From contig OW119929.1 of NCBI GenBank assembly GCA_933210815.1, positions 50,102,364-50,166,363 of the forward strand: DNA of 64,000 bases, given 5' to 3'. Both the position numbers and the translations under genes were made by a program. The notes below the pieces were generated by a model. It searched no databases, was not told the DNA's origin, and saw nothing but the letters and a program-made list of their open reading frames with translations. This DNA is from Meta bourneti (lineage: Eukaryota > Arthropoda > Arachnida > Araneae > Tetragnathidae). Of this stretch, positions 44,883 through 56,800 are shown piece by piece (positions within the stretch are counted from its first letter, which is position 1; every line of letters starts with the position of its first letter).

Positions 44883-47800
44883 ATATAGAAGAACGAAACA
44901 TTTCAAAAGCATTTCGAAATTGCTTCAGTAGAATGCCATCTAATCCGAGTAATCGCTTATTCACTTTTTTAATACTTGCCACATTAGTTTGCAGTGACAT
45001 TACACGATATTAGATCAAATTGCACATTAGATAAAGATCAAATCAACATGCTCAGGTGTTCACAACCACCTGAGCAAATGATAGCAATAAACTGTTTCAT
45101 AACCTCTGAGTAATGATAATGCAGAACACGTTCTGAGTCATACTTATCACCCACGCCACTTAACTCATCCTGCAAGGTCTACATTTGATTAGCCTTACTT
45201 GTACAAGATAGTGTGTTCTCCAGCAATAAAAGTTTCCCGTCTGTCTTCCATTTTAGTAAATTTATAGCTACTGGTTTATCAGCTTTGGGTAGTGTTGAAC
45301 GCCATACGGTGGAAGATACAGTGCATTTTGGTGGAAGTGATGCTACGGAAAGAGTTTTCTCTCTTTATTTTTTTAGAAAAAGTACTTAAGACAGTTGGAA
45401 CTTTTTTGAATTTTTGGGAATATTTGACTTGCAAGCAGTTTGAAAGAACGTTTAAATATGGGCAACTTTTTGTTTTTTGCTGAGTAAAAATGGATAATTC
45501 GCTGCTCCTAGTAAAGTGTAAATGATTCTACGAATTTGCGTGAGAAAGTTCAATTCCTGAATATTAATGCGATAACCCGAGCACATACCAAGCAGCTTCG
45601 TGACATGTTCAATTATTTGCATGTAATTACGCTCCATTAAGTTTTATTTGTTTTTAGAAAATTAAAAGCTTCGAAGGTTTGTTTCGAAATTTTCGAATTT
45701 TTCGTTGAAATTTTCGTTCGAAAATTCGTTCGAAATTTTGTTTGAAACGTCTAGACCAAAATGTTAGCTGCCAATACTATAAATAATTAAAGGCAGAAAA
45801 ATTTGTCTTTTGGCGAGACCTATATTTTCTTTTTAAAATGATAGTTGTATTCATGGAATGATTATCGACAAAACATTTTTTATTTACATTAAGGAATTTT
45901 TTTAAATATCTGCATGTTCGGGAACATAGGAGCATCATTAAAACCGATCCGATTAGCGCTAGTGCATTAAAACATTACCTTAAAGTGACTTAATAAGCTG
46001 ATCTGATATTTGATACTAAAATATTGTGTCCAAGTACGGTAATAGAGGTATCTCAAATTGGTTGACATTTTTTGTCCCAAAAACTGTATTAGCAAATTGT
46101 AGTTATTGATCTAAAATATTATTACTTCTTTTAATTTTATTTTTCTTGTTTATCCGAAAGTTCAACAATTCTCAATTTGAAGTACATCATAATTTAAAAC
46201 TTTTTATAATTATTGATTTAGAATGATGCTTTTATGTTCTTAAGAAAATCATTCTCTCACAGAGCTTGATCATTATCATTGTTATAGATTCCTTATGCGT
46301 TCAAGAGTATATAAAAGCTAAGATAATGAATTCACAAAAAGAGTCATTGTTACACTAACTTCATCTACCACAATTTCTGGGACGTTGCAATTAAAGTAGA
46401 TGGTAACTCGAAAGCCAAACTGCACCACAATTCAACATATGAAGAACATTGTACTGAATTAGTTTTTTCATTAAAACATTGCGATTTTCGAATGTATTCT
46501 CATATTTGTATATACAAGTAGTGTCCATAATACGCATCGAAAGTTTAAATTAATATTGATACAATTGACGGTATTAAAATCTTTTCACCGAATATATAAC
46601 ATTCGCAAAGATAATATAAGAGTAGTGATGAAATCAATGATAATTTTTATAACTTAAGTTGGGTGATATTTTGTAATTAAATAAGAGTTCACATGACTTT
46701 GTTATGTTATACATTCGATACTAAGTTGATAGGAATGGAAAGCGTAGTTATTTTGTACGCAGAATAATTTTACTTAAGTCGCACGCGTTATTTTTTCATA
46801 TAAAAACGGAATATGCTTGAGTTTAAATTCTTTTCATTGTAATTTTTAAGTGTGAAACATATGAATATATCACACAACATGCACTTCCAAGCATGAAATC
46901 TGTGTGTACTAGTTATTTCAGTTGAAATTCGTTATGTAGGTGCATAATTTATAGGGAATATCCGTATTCTATCAAGTAATCGTTACACTAATTGTTCTTG
47001 CAGAAAGCAAATAATTATTAGTCTTTAACCATCAAGTTTTTGAGCAATGCAACTACATTGGACATAATATGTTAAATTGAAGCATATGTAAAAAAAAAAA
47101 TATTTGAATTATTTATTTTACTGATTTATATTTTTAACGTCATAAATATTCGTTTAAGATTTTCGATTTTTTGTACCACTTTCTTGCGCATAGTGGGATG
47201 ATATACAGTTCAGGCAAGTTGTATAGATACTGAGATGAAAAATTACAAAGTAAAATTTTAAAGAGCTCTATTAATAAGATCATATCGAACAACTATTCAA
47301 GAGCTTTAAACTATTTTACAAGAAAACAGTTTTATATTTTTCACATGCACGTTAAAATAAAGTCCTTTGTTTGATTTTGAAAAAAACCCATTTGATTACC
47401 TTCAATACATATTTAAAATAAAATATTTTTAAATACTATTGACGGAATCCGACAAATACATTTGCTATTAATTCATATTGTTAAGAAATTATAGTGGTTG
47501 CTAAAATAAAATTCTAGAGACATAAAAATGCTCGATCACCGACAATCTAAATTGCCAGAAATATAGTTTTTGAATTCACGCTCACTTATACAATGCATAG
47601 GTTTTGTAGAAATATCTTGTAATCATGAAATGGGAAATTCACTCTCCATTACAAAGTAAAATAATCGTGTTCTGTAGAATTGATTGTAATAAGAATAACT
47701 TTATTATCACATTTCTTCTCGCCGGAAAATCATGTTATGAAAGAGATTCATGTATTAGTGTGTTCTGCAAAATATGTTCAGCCAAGTAAAAATTGCGCAT

Positions 47801-49439
47801 TCTGATGGGAATATATTACAAATGTGTTATATTCAATTACTTATTTTCAATTGAAGTCGAATACGATTTCTTGAATCGATTTGATAGATCATGAAGCACA
47901 AAACGATTCGATCATATAGTGTTAACTTTTATCTATATTACACAAACAAAATATCTCCGTCGATAATTAATATTCCAAAAATATAAAACTACTGACAGTG
48001 TTGTGACTAATGATATTAATTAATAGCAAATATTTCAGTCTAACACAAGATACATCTTATGCACAATTGATTACAAAATATAAGGAGTTTTGAGTAAGTT
48101 GCATGACTAAAATAAAATGAATAGTCAATCAACTGATTTCTTGTACTTTTATTTACATAACTATCAGAATTCTGAACTGTATACAATTTTTTTGTAAGTC
48201 AATTTATCATGAAAATTGGTTTCATATCACTCAAGATACCCAGACTTCAATTCCTTTTTAATAACAAGTTCTTTATGTATTTTGTACTCCTTGTTTGAAA
48301 TCAATTTTTTCATTTACTCTCTCTCTCTTAAAGCGTATATCATATGTGTAGCCTCGTTGAAAATAAAAATAAAATATTCCCTTTTGTATAAGTGATGTAA
48401 TTATTGTGGTCTAAATATTGGAATGTATAGAAATTTCACTAGTATAAAAGAAAAATAAACTTACCAGCACTTTTTATATCCAAACGTGAATTTATCCATA
48501 TTGTGTCTTGTTGTCCACTTGCAATATTTTATGCAAAAGGAAAAAAAAGACAGTAAAACATGCCTTTACATACAGAAATAAATATTAAATTGAAATTTAG
48601 AAATTTTGAAGATAATTAAAGTTTTTTTGTTAAATATTTTTTACTTTGACAGCACATTCAATTGTAGTCTTACTTTATTTTACAAGTTTCGCCTTGAGCC
48701 GGTCAGTACTTACTTTTTATGAAATTGTAAAACTAGTTTCGAAGGATTAATTTTTATGCTTTCATGTTACATTCTTAATGGCTGGATAAACGGCCGTTTA
48801 GGAAATATTACCTACAAAGTTTTTAAAACTTCATTTTAAGATATATTTACTCATTGTTGGAAACATAATAGAGAAGAGTGGTCTGATAACTATAGTCACA
48901 ATTTTCCATTTAGTTTGTGAAACTTTGCTGGAACCTTTTTATAAATACTAAAAAATGTACTGTATTTTCACTATTAATGACGCGTATCGTTACTTATTTC
49001 TCTTAACATACTATACTGTAAAAATAATATACAAATTGTATATCTTATTTGTAAATTTAAAAATAATTTAGTTTATATTTATTCAACTGTATAACATTTG
49101 ACCTGATTTTAATACATTTATATAGTTACAATTTTAAGACCATAAACTCATATAGAAAAACTATTATCATCAACTTTTCCGTTAAATATATTTACTTAAA
49201 TTTAAAATCATACAATTTTCCTCAAATACTATTTTCAGTAATAAATAAAATAGTATATGTAAACAATAACAACTCTTTGGGTATATTTACTTCCGAGTTC
49301 AAAAGAAAATTTTGTTAACCTTTTAAGTTTTCATCACCGAAATGGGCAACTACAGCATAAAATGTTTCTTACTTACAAATTTTCTTACTGAATGATACCT
49401 GAATTTCACCATATTTTTCATATTCCAACACTTGTGATT
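44883..49439. other. Long AT-rich noncoding sequence
   Basis: Apart from the hairpin at 45049-45076 there is a run of TTCGAAATTTTCG-like permutations at 45668-45745. No gene, RNA or repeat boundary is recognised over about 4.5 kb. Confidence 0.45.
45049..45076. other. Perfect 10-bp hairpin with paired E-boxes
   Basis: TGCTCAGGTG (45049-45058), an 8-nt spacer and CACCTGAGCA (45067-45076) form a perfect inverted repeat. Each arm carries a CAGGTG/CACCTG E-box of the Snail/bHLH type. It could be a regulatory dyad or a chance fold. Confidence 0.45.
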
Positions 49440-49720
49440 CTAAACGGCTCAGTTTTATACGGTAGTTCCCGACATGATTCAAGATGGCGATTTTGTGAGT
49501 GACATGTCAGCAAAATGAAGACGTTAAGTGCTAAGAATAGGGGGCAAGCAAAGTGTCATTTATGGGACCGCCTCCCTGTGATAGGCCGTCTAGCCCTTTC
49601 TCATTCTAAATGCATCCTGGCTACTGGTCATCACTCCTCGCCACAGGCCCAACGATTAGGGAAGGGTAGTAAAATCGTAGCTTTAGCCTTCGCTTCCCCA
49701 GTGGCTAGTTAGAGCAATAA
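49440..49720. promoter_or_regulatory. GC-richer block with CAAGATGGCG (YY1/PHO-type) motif
   Basis: CAAGATGGCG at 49480-49489 is the YY1/PHO-type AAGATGGCG. The same ten bases recur in the block at 51330. GC-richer sequence runs to 49712. The frame at 49515-49712 is not recognisable as protein. Candidate promoter or Polycomb-type element. Confidence 0.3.
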
Positions 49721-51329
49721 TCGGATAGCAATTTTGTCTACTTTATGGTCAAGTGGAGATTTCTCACGGGAGTCCCAGGATATTTTGTTTTTATTTCCAC
49801 ACCTCTCCAGATTTAAGAAATAAAAAAAATCGTATTTCGATAGTATTACAAGATATAAGTAAAGTTTTATGTACCGAACTGTACAAAAGTATCAAGGGCA
49901 ATCAAGCCATTACAATTTTAGAGATTATTTTCAGCATTATGAATTCTTTCCAAGGTATAAGATTCTATCCAAACTTATTTCCTATGACCCGTTTACTAAT
50001 AAAACAGTTCAGTCAATTTTACATTAAATTCTGTTTCATTTCTCTTTTGAATTCGTCATGTCTATTTCAGAGAACTGACCGTACTTGAAATTAAAAAATG
50101 CTGACTGATATGTATACTGTCGTAAGATTTTTGTTCAAAGTGGTTTTTGATTTTAACCACGTGCTCCTATTTTCAATGATGATTCGTTGTTAATCCGGTG
50201 TATTTCGAAGTTGGTGAATTGGCAATACTATTTCTAATTGCCCACAGTGCTTTAGATACTGAACTTTTGATTGCATATTTCTTACATGAAAGTTTGACAC
50301 AAAATGGAAGTTTTCTTAATGATTTAGTCAAGAGATCACGGAAATGATTTTTTAAATTTTGTGAAGAAAAGTATTTGTGTATTATCAAGATATTAATTTA
50401 TTTGTTTGTATGTAGGGCAAGACAGACATGGGATGCGACGTTTCTCACATTTTATATAAAAAATCGTGCTTTATTCTTCACCAACACTTCACTTTTATTT
50501 TACACTTCTCATACACCATTTTGTAGAAAACTATTAGCAACTTTAAAACGCACACTCCTTACTAATGTTGTCATTTGCTGTTTAATTTGAGACAACTGTT
50601 AATGATTGCTTGAGAATAGTTTATGATATTTTCAGAATTTTCAAGCATTCGCAATTTATGCATTAAGTTAATAAATTAAATTGACGTCTTTTAAATTGAG
50701 AAAATGGTGCAGCTATTTATTGAGACACTGAACACCACCTGAATGAAAGACATTGACAGAATTTTAGTTTATAGACTTTGTTGATAGGTATATGCTATGA
50801 ATTTCTTATTTACTGGTACCGTTTTTACATATTGAAATGAGGGAAATAAAGTTGAGAATTTACTATTGCTTATGTTTCAATTTACATTAAAATTTATATC
50901 CAACAGAAGATAGATGTCCACCATTTCGTAAAAATCGCTGAGGTAATTTTTTTCTATAATCTATAGTTATCTTCGTTAGGGAATAATTAAATCTTTTATG
51001 AAATTTGTTTCCCTTAAATACATACAGTTTATTGCCCCTCAATGAATGTAATTGTAAAAAATATTTCGACACATTATATATCTTCAAAAATATATCTCTA
51101 CTTGTGATACAAATGCAAACAAACATATAATACACAGTGTGTGTTGATTATACTGTATTTTATTCAAAAATGATACGAAGAAATAGTGAATGTCTGTATT
51201 ATGTCAAGTTCATAGTTCAAAATATTTTCCATCAATATACACGTTGTATCATTGAATGTCAAAATATATCGAAATAGCATGTACATCATTGGATAGGAAT
51301 TATAAGACAACAAAATAGTATGATCCACA
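49721..51329. other. AT-rich noncoding sequence
   Basis: A 111-codon frame at 49753-50088 shows no domain, no codon bias and no splice context, so I do not call it a gene. Confidence 0.4.
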
Positions 51330-51960
51330 GCTTTCTCTCGAGACTGATCTCTCTCTTCAGTCTCATACTCAATTTTTTCTTTCAGGGTGATGTTTCTACC
51401 GGAGAACCGATGTTGCAGAGACGTCACAGGATATCCGAGATTCCAGGACGAGAAATCGATGTTCCGTAATTAAATTTAATGCCGGTGACACTTGGATGCA
51501 GGGGGTGGACGCAGCCTCAGGTGCCTCCCCAGATGACATGACGTGACGGTCGGCCATTTCCGTTTCCAAGATGGCGGCTGTCAAAAGAGAAATAAGGGCT
51601 CACGTGAGCGAACACTCGTAAACATAGCGCGCTATCTCATACCCAGAAAAAGGGATCCCTTTTCTCTTGGTATTTTATTCCCAGCATCCAATTGGATCAC
51701 GGGGAGTCTTGATGAGTTCGGGAAAGTGAGACTAATTTATGACTCCCTCAGCGCCACACTCCCTTAATTAAAGCAGAGTATTCTTCCTCTTTTTCCATTA
51801 AGTGATCGATAGCGAGCGAGAGATGCCCTCAGTCAACAGATAGCTAATAGTTCCACGGAAGGTGCCTTGGAGCGCAAGGACTCTCCTGAAGAGGGGACTA
51901 ATTATAACTTGCTTTTAGTTAATCGAAGATTTCAACCTTCTTCAACCCCCCGTATTAATT
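51330..51960. promoter_or_regulatory. Strongest candidate cis-regulatory block (PRE-like)
   Basis: This is the most GC-balanced stretch outside the Ubx exon. It has PHO/YY1 cores on both strands (GCCAT at 51553-51557; AAGATGGCGGC at 51568-51578). GAGA-type motifs are TCTCTCGAGA near 51334, CTCTCTC near 51350 and GAGCGAGAGAT... near 51815. There are many TAAT cores (GTAATTAAATTTAATGCC near 51467, CCTTAATTAAAG near 51763, GACTAATTATAAC near 51896, GTATTAATTAAATTA near 51952). PHO plus GAGA is the classic motif pair of Drosophila Hox Polycomb response elements. No frame codes for a known protein. Function is inference. Confidence 0.42.
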
Positions 51961-52326
51961 AAATTATTGTGTTTGATTTTTCACTCGGAACCAGATTCTT
52001 CTTGTGAAGAGTATTTGTTTCTGTTTCAGCACGAGCCTATTTGAAGTAACGCTTCCTAAACTTTTTACTTTTTCCAGCTTTGGGTCTGGCTAAGGTGGTC
52101 AGATGTGATGATAGTTTATCGAAGTTTTGCACCATTTGTTGTTCACTTATTAATTAAATGAATTCGTGAGCTATTCTTCAGAATCTTAATTGATTGGGAC
52201 CAAATTAATCTTATGAATAGCGTTTTTGTTTCAACACGAGCTGTATTAAAAGGAAAGGACAGTTTCCTAAATTTAAAATTTTTTTCTGGATTTGGAATTG
52301 ACCAAGGTGGTCAGGTATAATAAATA
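51961..52326. other. Noncoding sequence with diverged direct repeats
   Basis: The phrase GATTGGGACCAAATT, with nearby GAGCTG and TTCCTAAA, recurs loosely at about 52193, 52562 and 52776. GGTGGTCAG/ATGGTCAG recurs at 52093, 52307 and 52889. This indicates an old tandem repeat of roughly 215-370 bp reaching to about 52900. Confidence 0.4.
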
Positions 52327-52330
52327 TTAA

Positions 52331-52530
52331 ATCTCTGAACGTCACGAAATATCCGAGTAGTGTAGTATGCTTTTACCTCAAAACACACATAATGTGATAA
52401 AACAAGCACATTTATTGGTTGAAAGAATCCCATGAATGATTCTATTAATCAAATTCAAAACTGTTTAAAAATCATGCAGGTAAGATTGTAGGTATCAGAA
52501 CAGATATATGCGTGTGGATCCCTCAGAAGG
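52331..52530 (-). mobile_element. MITE family B, copy 3 (inverted)
   Basis: On the minus strand it reads CCTTCTGAGGGATCCACACG and CATATATCTGTTCTG, then GATTCTTTCAACCAATAAAT, GTAAAAGCATACTACACTAC and TTTCGTGACGTTCAGAG, the same order as copies 1 and 2. TTAA lies at 52327-52330 on one side and TTAC on the other. It is inserted inside the old repeat region at 51961-52900. Confidence 0.6.
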
Positions 52531-54878
52531 TTACTGCATTCGATATTATCTCGATTTTTTAAGTGATTGGGACCATATTTCTCTTATGTTGAGTATTTGT
52601 TTTGAAGACGAGCTGAGTTAAAATGAATCGATTAGATTCCTAACCTTTTACATTTTTTTTTATTTTGGATTGGTGAAGGTGATCAGACGTGATGTGTGTT
52701 AATCAAAGTTTGTACTATGTTTGCCCACTTATTAATTCTTCAGAAATATGTTTGATATTCCTGTATGCTTAAGTGATTGGGACCAGATTCACCACATGAA
52801 GAGCATTTGTTTTTTAGAACAAATACATGCGCCGAATTAAAATGAATCGGTAGTTTCCTAAACCTTAAATTTTTTCAAGCTAACGAAAATGGTCAGATCA
52901 CTAATTTTCTTTTATTTAAATATTTCCAGGTCCATTTTCTGATATATTAAATTGATGGTCATAGGAATCAAATCATAAGTGGACCACTCTACGAACGGTT
53001 CCCATTATGTATTTATTATCTCAATAATTTCGGTACTCTAAAATAATTGTAAAGTCAAAGAACTTTCTTTGTCAGCAACTAAGAAACAACTTTCCCTGGT
53101 TGATATTGCAAAAAGAGGAGAAATCATAACTTTTAAAGGCATTGAACATGACTTTGGATATTGACATGAGAAAATGAATTGACATTGTACTAATAACACT
53201 TTTTAATTTAATGAAAATTTGTAAAAATGACAAACTTTGTTTAAAAAAACAGTAGCATAAAAAGCATTTCTTGATTAAAGAACAGTTGTATGTCATACGC
53301 CAGTGTGTTTTAAAAAAGGGTATACCAACTCAGATATTTTTTGAACTGAATAAGTGGTTCTTCAAATTCCTTCAAATATAGTAAATGCAGTAAAAGATTA
53401 ATGATGCGAAAAGAGTTACAAGTAACTACACAAAGTTTAAAATCAAATCCTTTACACAAATTTTACTGATAAATAGGAGTAACTGAAAATTTATAAATAT
53501 TAGTAAATTTTTTGTTAAATATTTCACAGAAAACTATTGGTGGGAAATAAAGTTTTTGCGCTTTCCTACGGGTGAATCTAGAATTTAAACAGCTCAAATA
53601 CATCGAATTTGTTTCATTCTATTAAAACATTTCGCGCTAGATGCTATTATTTACTATGTTCTTTCTGTTTGATGCCAGATAGAAAAGGAAATTTACCTCC
53701 CAAACGGATATTTAAAACTAAAAATATGTTAAGAATTACCTCTATTATATCCATTGATGGTTGTTTAAAAGTGAGAATGAACTATAGTTTGGAAACATCA
53801 TTATGTAAAACACTATATTATGTGTTTATATTTGAAAGATAGTATATATAGTTTGGAAACATCATTATGTAAAACACTATATTATGTGTTTATATTTGAA
53901 AGATAAATACTCACAATTTTCGCATAAAATCTTCATCTGTTTTGTATTGTAACAATACTGGAAAATTGTGATGCTTCTTCCAGCAATAGAAACGCCTCTG
54001 AAAGAGTAATGGAAAAGAGATTACTAATTTTACAAATATTTGTATCACAAATTCAATTTACGTTTTCTTTAAAAAGAGTGGTTAAAGATGAACTGGAACT
54101 AGAATGCAAATGGTAGTGTTTTGATCTTTTGTTTCTTTTAAAGTAAAAGAACAAAATTACCATTAAAATATACAGTAAAGACGTCCCAAAAATCATGTTG
54201 AAATAAAAAAAATGGTGTGATAAAATTCGTAGCGCGTTTTCCAGTCATGTGCTTCGTCAATATCGAAATTCAAAATAAAATATGAAAGTTCCTTATTCTA
54301 AACATTTGATAAATCATAAATCCGATGATAAATAAAACTCTTCATAAAATGTAATTATTAGTTTTTAAATGTGCTCATAAAGTAAATGGTACTTCTCAAA
54401 AATTATTTCTAATTAGGATTATGCATCTTAGAAAGTAGTTGTAAGTTTCTTTTTACTACTGTAGTTAGTTTCATACATCTAGTTAGAATGTTTTGGATAC
54501 ATTGCGTAACGCTACTGCATTTAAAAAGTGGCAAAGACAGAAGGACATTGTTTAACTTGGAGGCTCGAGTTATTTATATGTCACTCTCCAATTTTTTTTA
54601 TCTTTCAGTGCCAGAAAAATGTCACTTTTTAAAGGCTCTGATATCCTTGACCCACATTATACGGTACGCCGTTATGATGATGCTACGTTTTTAATTTCTG
54701 TTTGAATATGTGGGTGTTTTTTTTTCATGCGTGTGGAGTCTTATGTAAGAAAAATATTTATAAATATCTGTGTGATATACAAGTTTTAGTTAAATTAAAT
54801 TGTTGAACAGCTATGTTAACAGATGATAATAGGGGACTAAACAGCAAATACTACGTCAGAGCTCCTAATCATTAAAAA
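52531..54878. other. AT-rich noncoding sequence with a 64-bp tandem duplication
   Basis: TATAGTTTGGAAACATCATT and what follows is present at 53783-53846 and again from 53847 to about 53905, identical for nearly the whole unit. No gene is recognised elsewhere in this stretch. Confidence 0.5.
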
Positions 54879-54968
54879 GGCTGCGGTAGCCCAGTTGGCA
54901 GAGTCGTGGATTAGTAGCCGGAGAGTTTCGAGTTCGAACCTCTATCCAACCAAAATCCGTCGTGTCAT
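54879..54968 (+). mobile_element. SINE family 1, tRNA-like head only
   Basis: GGCTGCGGTAGCCCAGTTGG (A box), GAGTTCGAACCTC (B box) and ATCCAACCAAAATCCGTCGT match the first ~90 bases of the SINE at 24253. The body is absent. It cannot be a functional tRNA, because the acceptor-stem ends do not pair and the 3' flank continues as SINE. Confidence 0.7.
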
Positions 54969-56439
54969 TGTATCGTAAATTGTTTGTAACACGATCTTCA
55001 TGTTCAAATTTTCAGTTCTTCTTTCTTTTAATATTGGCCCAAATTTATTGATAAATATCAAATATCGTAGTAGTAAAAACTAAAAATACGTGATGGTTAG
55101 TAGAAAAGGAAGAATTATTAACTGATGTTTACCAATTAACCGATATGCAACTTCAATATGTATTTTTTCCTGTGCTTTCTTTTAAACATGGCGTAATTGC
55201 GATATTTGTCTTGTAAATTCCTCTAGCATTTGTGTTGTAAATTCACATGATCATAGAACCTTAGGATCTCATCAAAGAAATCTAGTTTTATTTTCCAGTT
55301 TTAGGTTTCTTATAATTTGAAGGTAAATTCGTATTTTTAATAACTATTTTAAACCCACAAGATATCTTGACGCTTTTTACTGAGTTACAATATTGACACT
55401 GAAATTAAACTAGTTTTGAATTTAAAAAATGTTTAATATTATTACTAGAAACTATAGATTTTTTCAGCTGTTGTTGGATACAACAAAAAGAATGGATTGT
55501 ATAGTTAATCAAAGTAAACCATCTGGAAGAAATATTAAAGTTTTCAATAGTTTTTCTATTTTGATTATTTTATCCTGATGTAATTTTTTTAACACTTCAT
55601 TTTGAAAGAAGAATCTATCCTCGTTTTTAAATATTTTGATGAAATTGTACGATTATTTCATTGAAAATGAGACATACTAATGTCATTCAGTTATAAAGGT
55701 TTGCATTCAACTTGTGGAACTTGTTCGTGATAATTTCTTGTTTCAGTTAAGTGTTTTTCTTGTTAAGTTTATTTTCCTGTTTGGAAAAAGAGTATTGATG
55801 ATTCCAGAAATAAGTTCTTTAAAGCATCAATTCTATAAAATCTTATCTATTTTTAATACTCCTGAAATTTGTTTTGGGGTGCAATAAAACATTTATCAGA
55901 CAGAAGTTTGGACAAAACAAGCGAAGGAAATTTCGCTTTTAACACGGCTGTAAGTTATCAATGGCATTGATATTTAGTGATATTAAATGTATGACAAGAT
56001 ACGCTGTTGAGTACGATAATTTTTGTGCAGAACTCTCTCTATTATAAGCAATATTAAAAGTTAAGTATAATGGTAGTTTATATCGAAATGTTTTCGTGTG
56101 TTCTTTATTTTGAGTGAAAAGTACATTGAATTAGTAATAAATATATGCAAAATGTATCAGGGAATTTTAAACTTCTACATTCAAAGTAATTACAATTGGC
56201 ATTGGATATATAAACCATACAGCAAATCATATAGATTTGAGGGTATTGTTTCTTTAATAAAAAAGATTGAAACTTGTTTGTACACCGATATTTTCTCCTA
56301 TACTTCAAAACAAAGGACTCCGAATTTTATGACTAACACGGATCGCTTTTTCTTCTACTTTACACAGTTTTTATAGGTATTTAAACACTCGAAAGCTACA
56401 GATAAATTGTTGGAAATGAAAACCTAAGATGAACTGCTA
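54969..56439. other. AT-rich noncoding sequence
   Basis: A 92-codon frame at 56098-56376 has no domain or codon bias. No other feature. Confidence 0.4.
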
Positions 56440-56800
56440 TCCAGATTTATTGCTGTTTTTCCTTTCCCTTTGCTGTGTGCATGAGGACGCATACGTAAGC
56501 AGTGAGCACATTAAATATTCGGTGCATATATCAGGGATGGGAGCTTCCCTAATCCCCCTTTTCTGAAAGAAGCTTTCTCTGACTTCCCTGTTTCCCCCAC
56601 TGAGCGCTTTTTTCTTGCTTTTTTGGAAGACGAACGACGTCCCACAGATGCGCCGTCTTTTTGAGGTGAAGGAGATTAGAATCTCGCTGTGGGCAACTCC
56701 ACTCTGAGCGCAGGGTTGCTGGATTAATTAAAACCGGGGGTTGGGAAGTTTTGATCTCTCCGGATGAGTTCAAATATCGCCAAGGAAAAAGACATCTGAA
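56440..56800. promoter_or_regulatory. GC-richer block, candidate enhancer
   Basis: A composition island with CACATTAAATATTCGG, GGATTAATTAAAACCGGGGG, a C/T-rich centre (TTTCCCCCACTGAGCGC) and a near-direct GACGAACGACG. A minus frame at 56549-56773 is unrecognised. Regulatory function is inferred from composition and the TAATTA core. Confidence 0.3.

Noticed and set aside
45668..45745. Heat-shock elements in the TTCGAA-rich stretch
   Set aside because: The GAA and TTC units are not spaced in the required alternating 5-bp register. It is a low-complexity permutation.
49753..50088. 111-codon open frame
   Set aside because: AT-driven composition, no motif, no codon bias. Frames of this length are expected by chance in 64 kb.
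50110..50130. iab-4 miRNA precursor suggested by ATGTATACTG
   Set aside because: The match stops after a few bases and no hairpin surrounds it. iab-4 is expected between abd-A and Abd-B, not here.
54879..54968. A tRNA gene suggested by A and B boxes
   Set aside because: The sequence matches the SINE head and continues into SINE-specific text. No acceptor-stem pairing.
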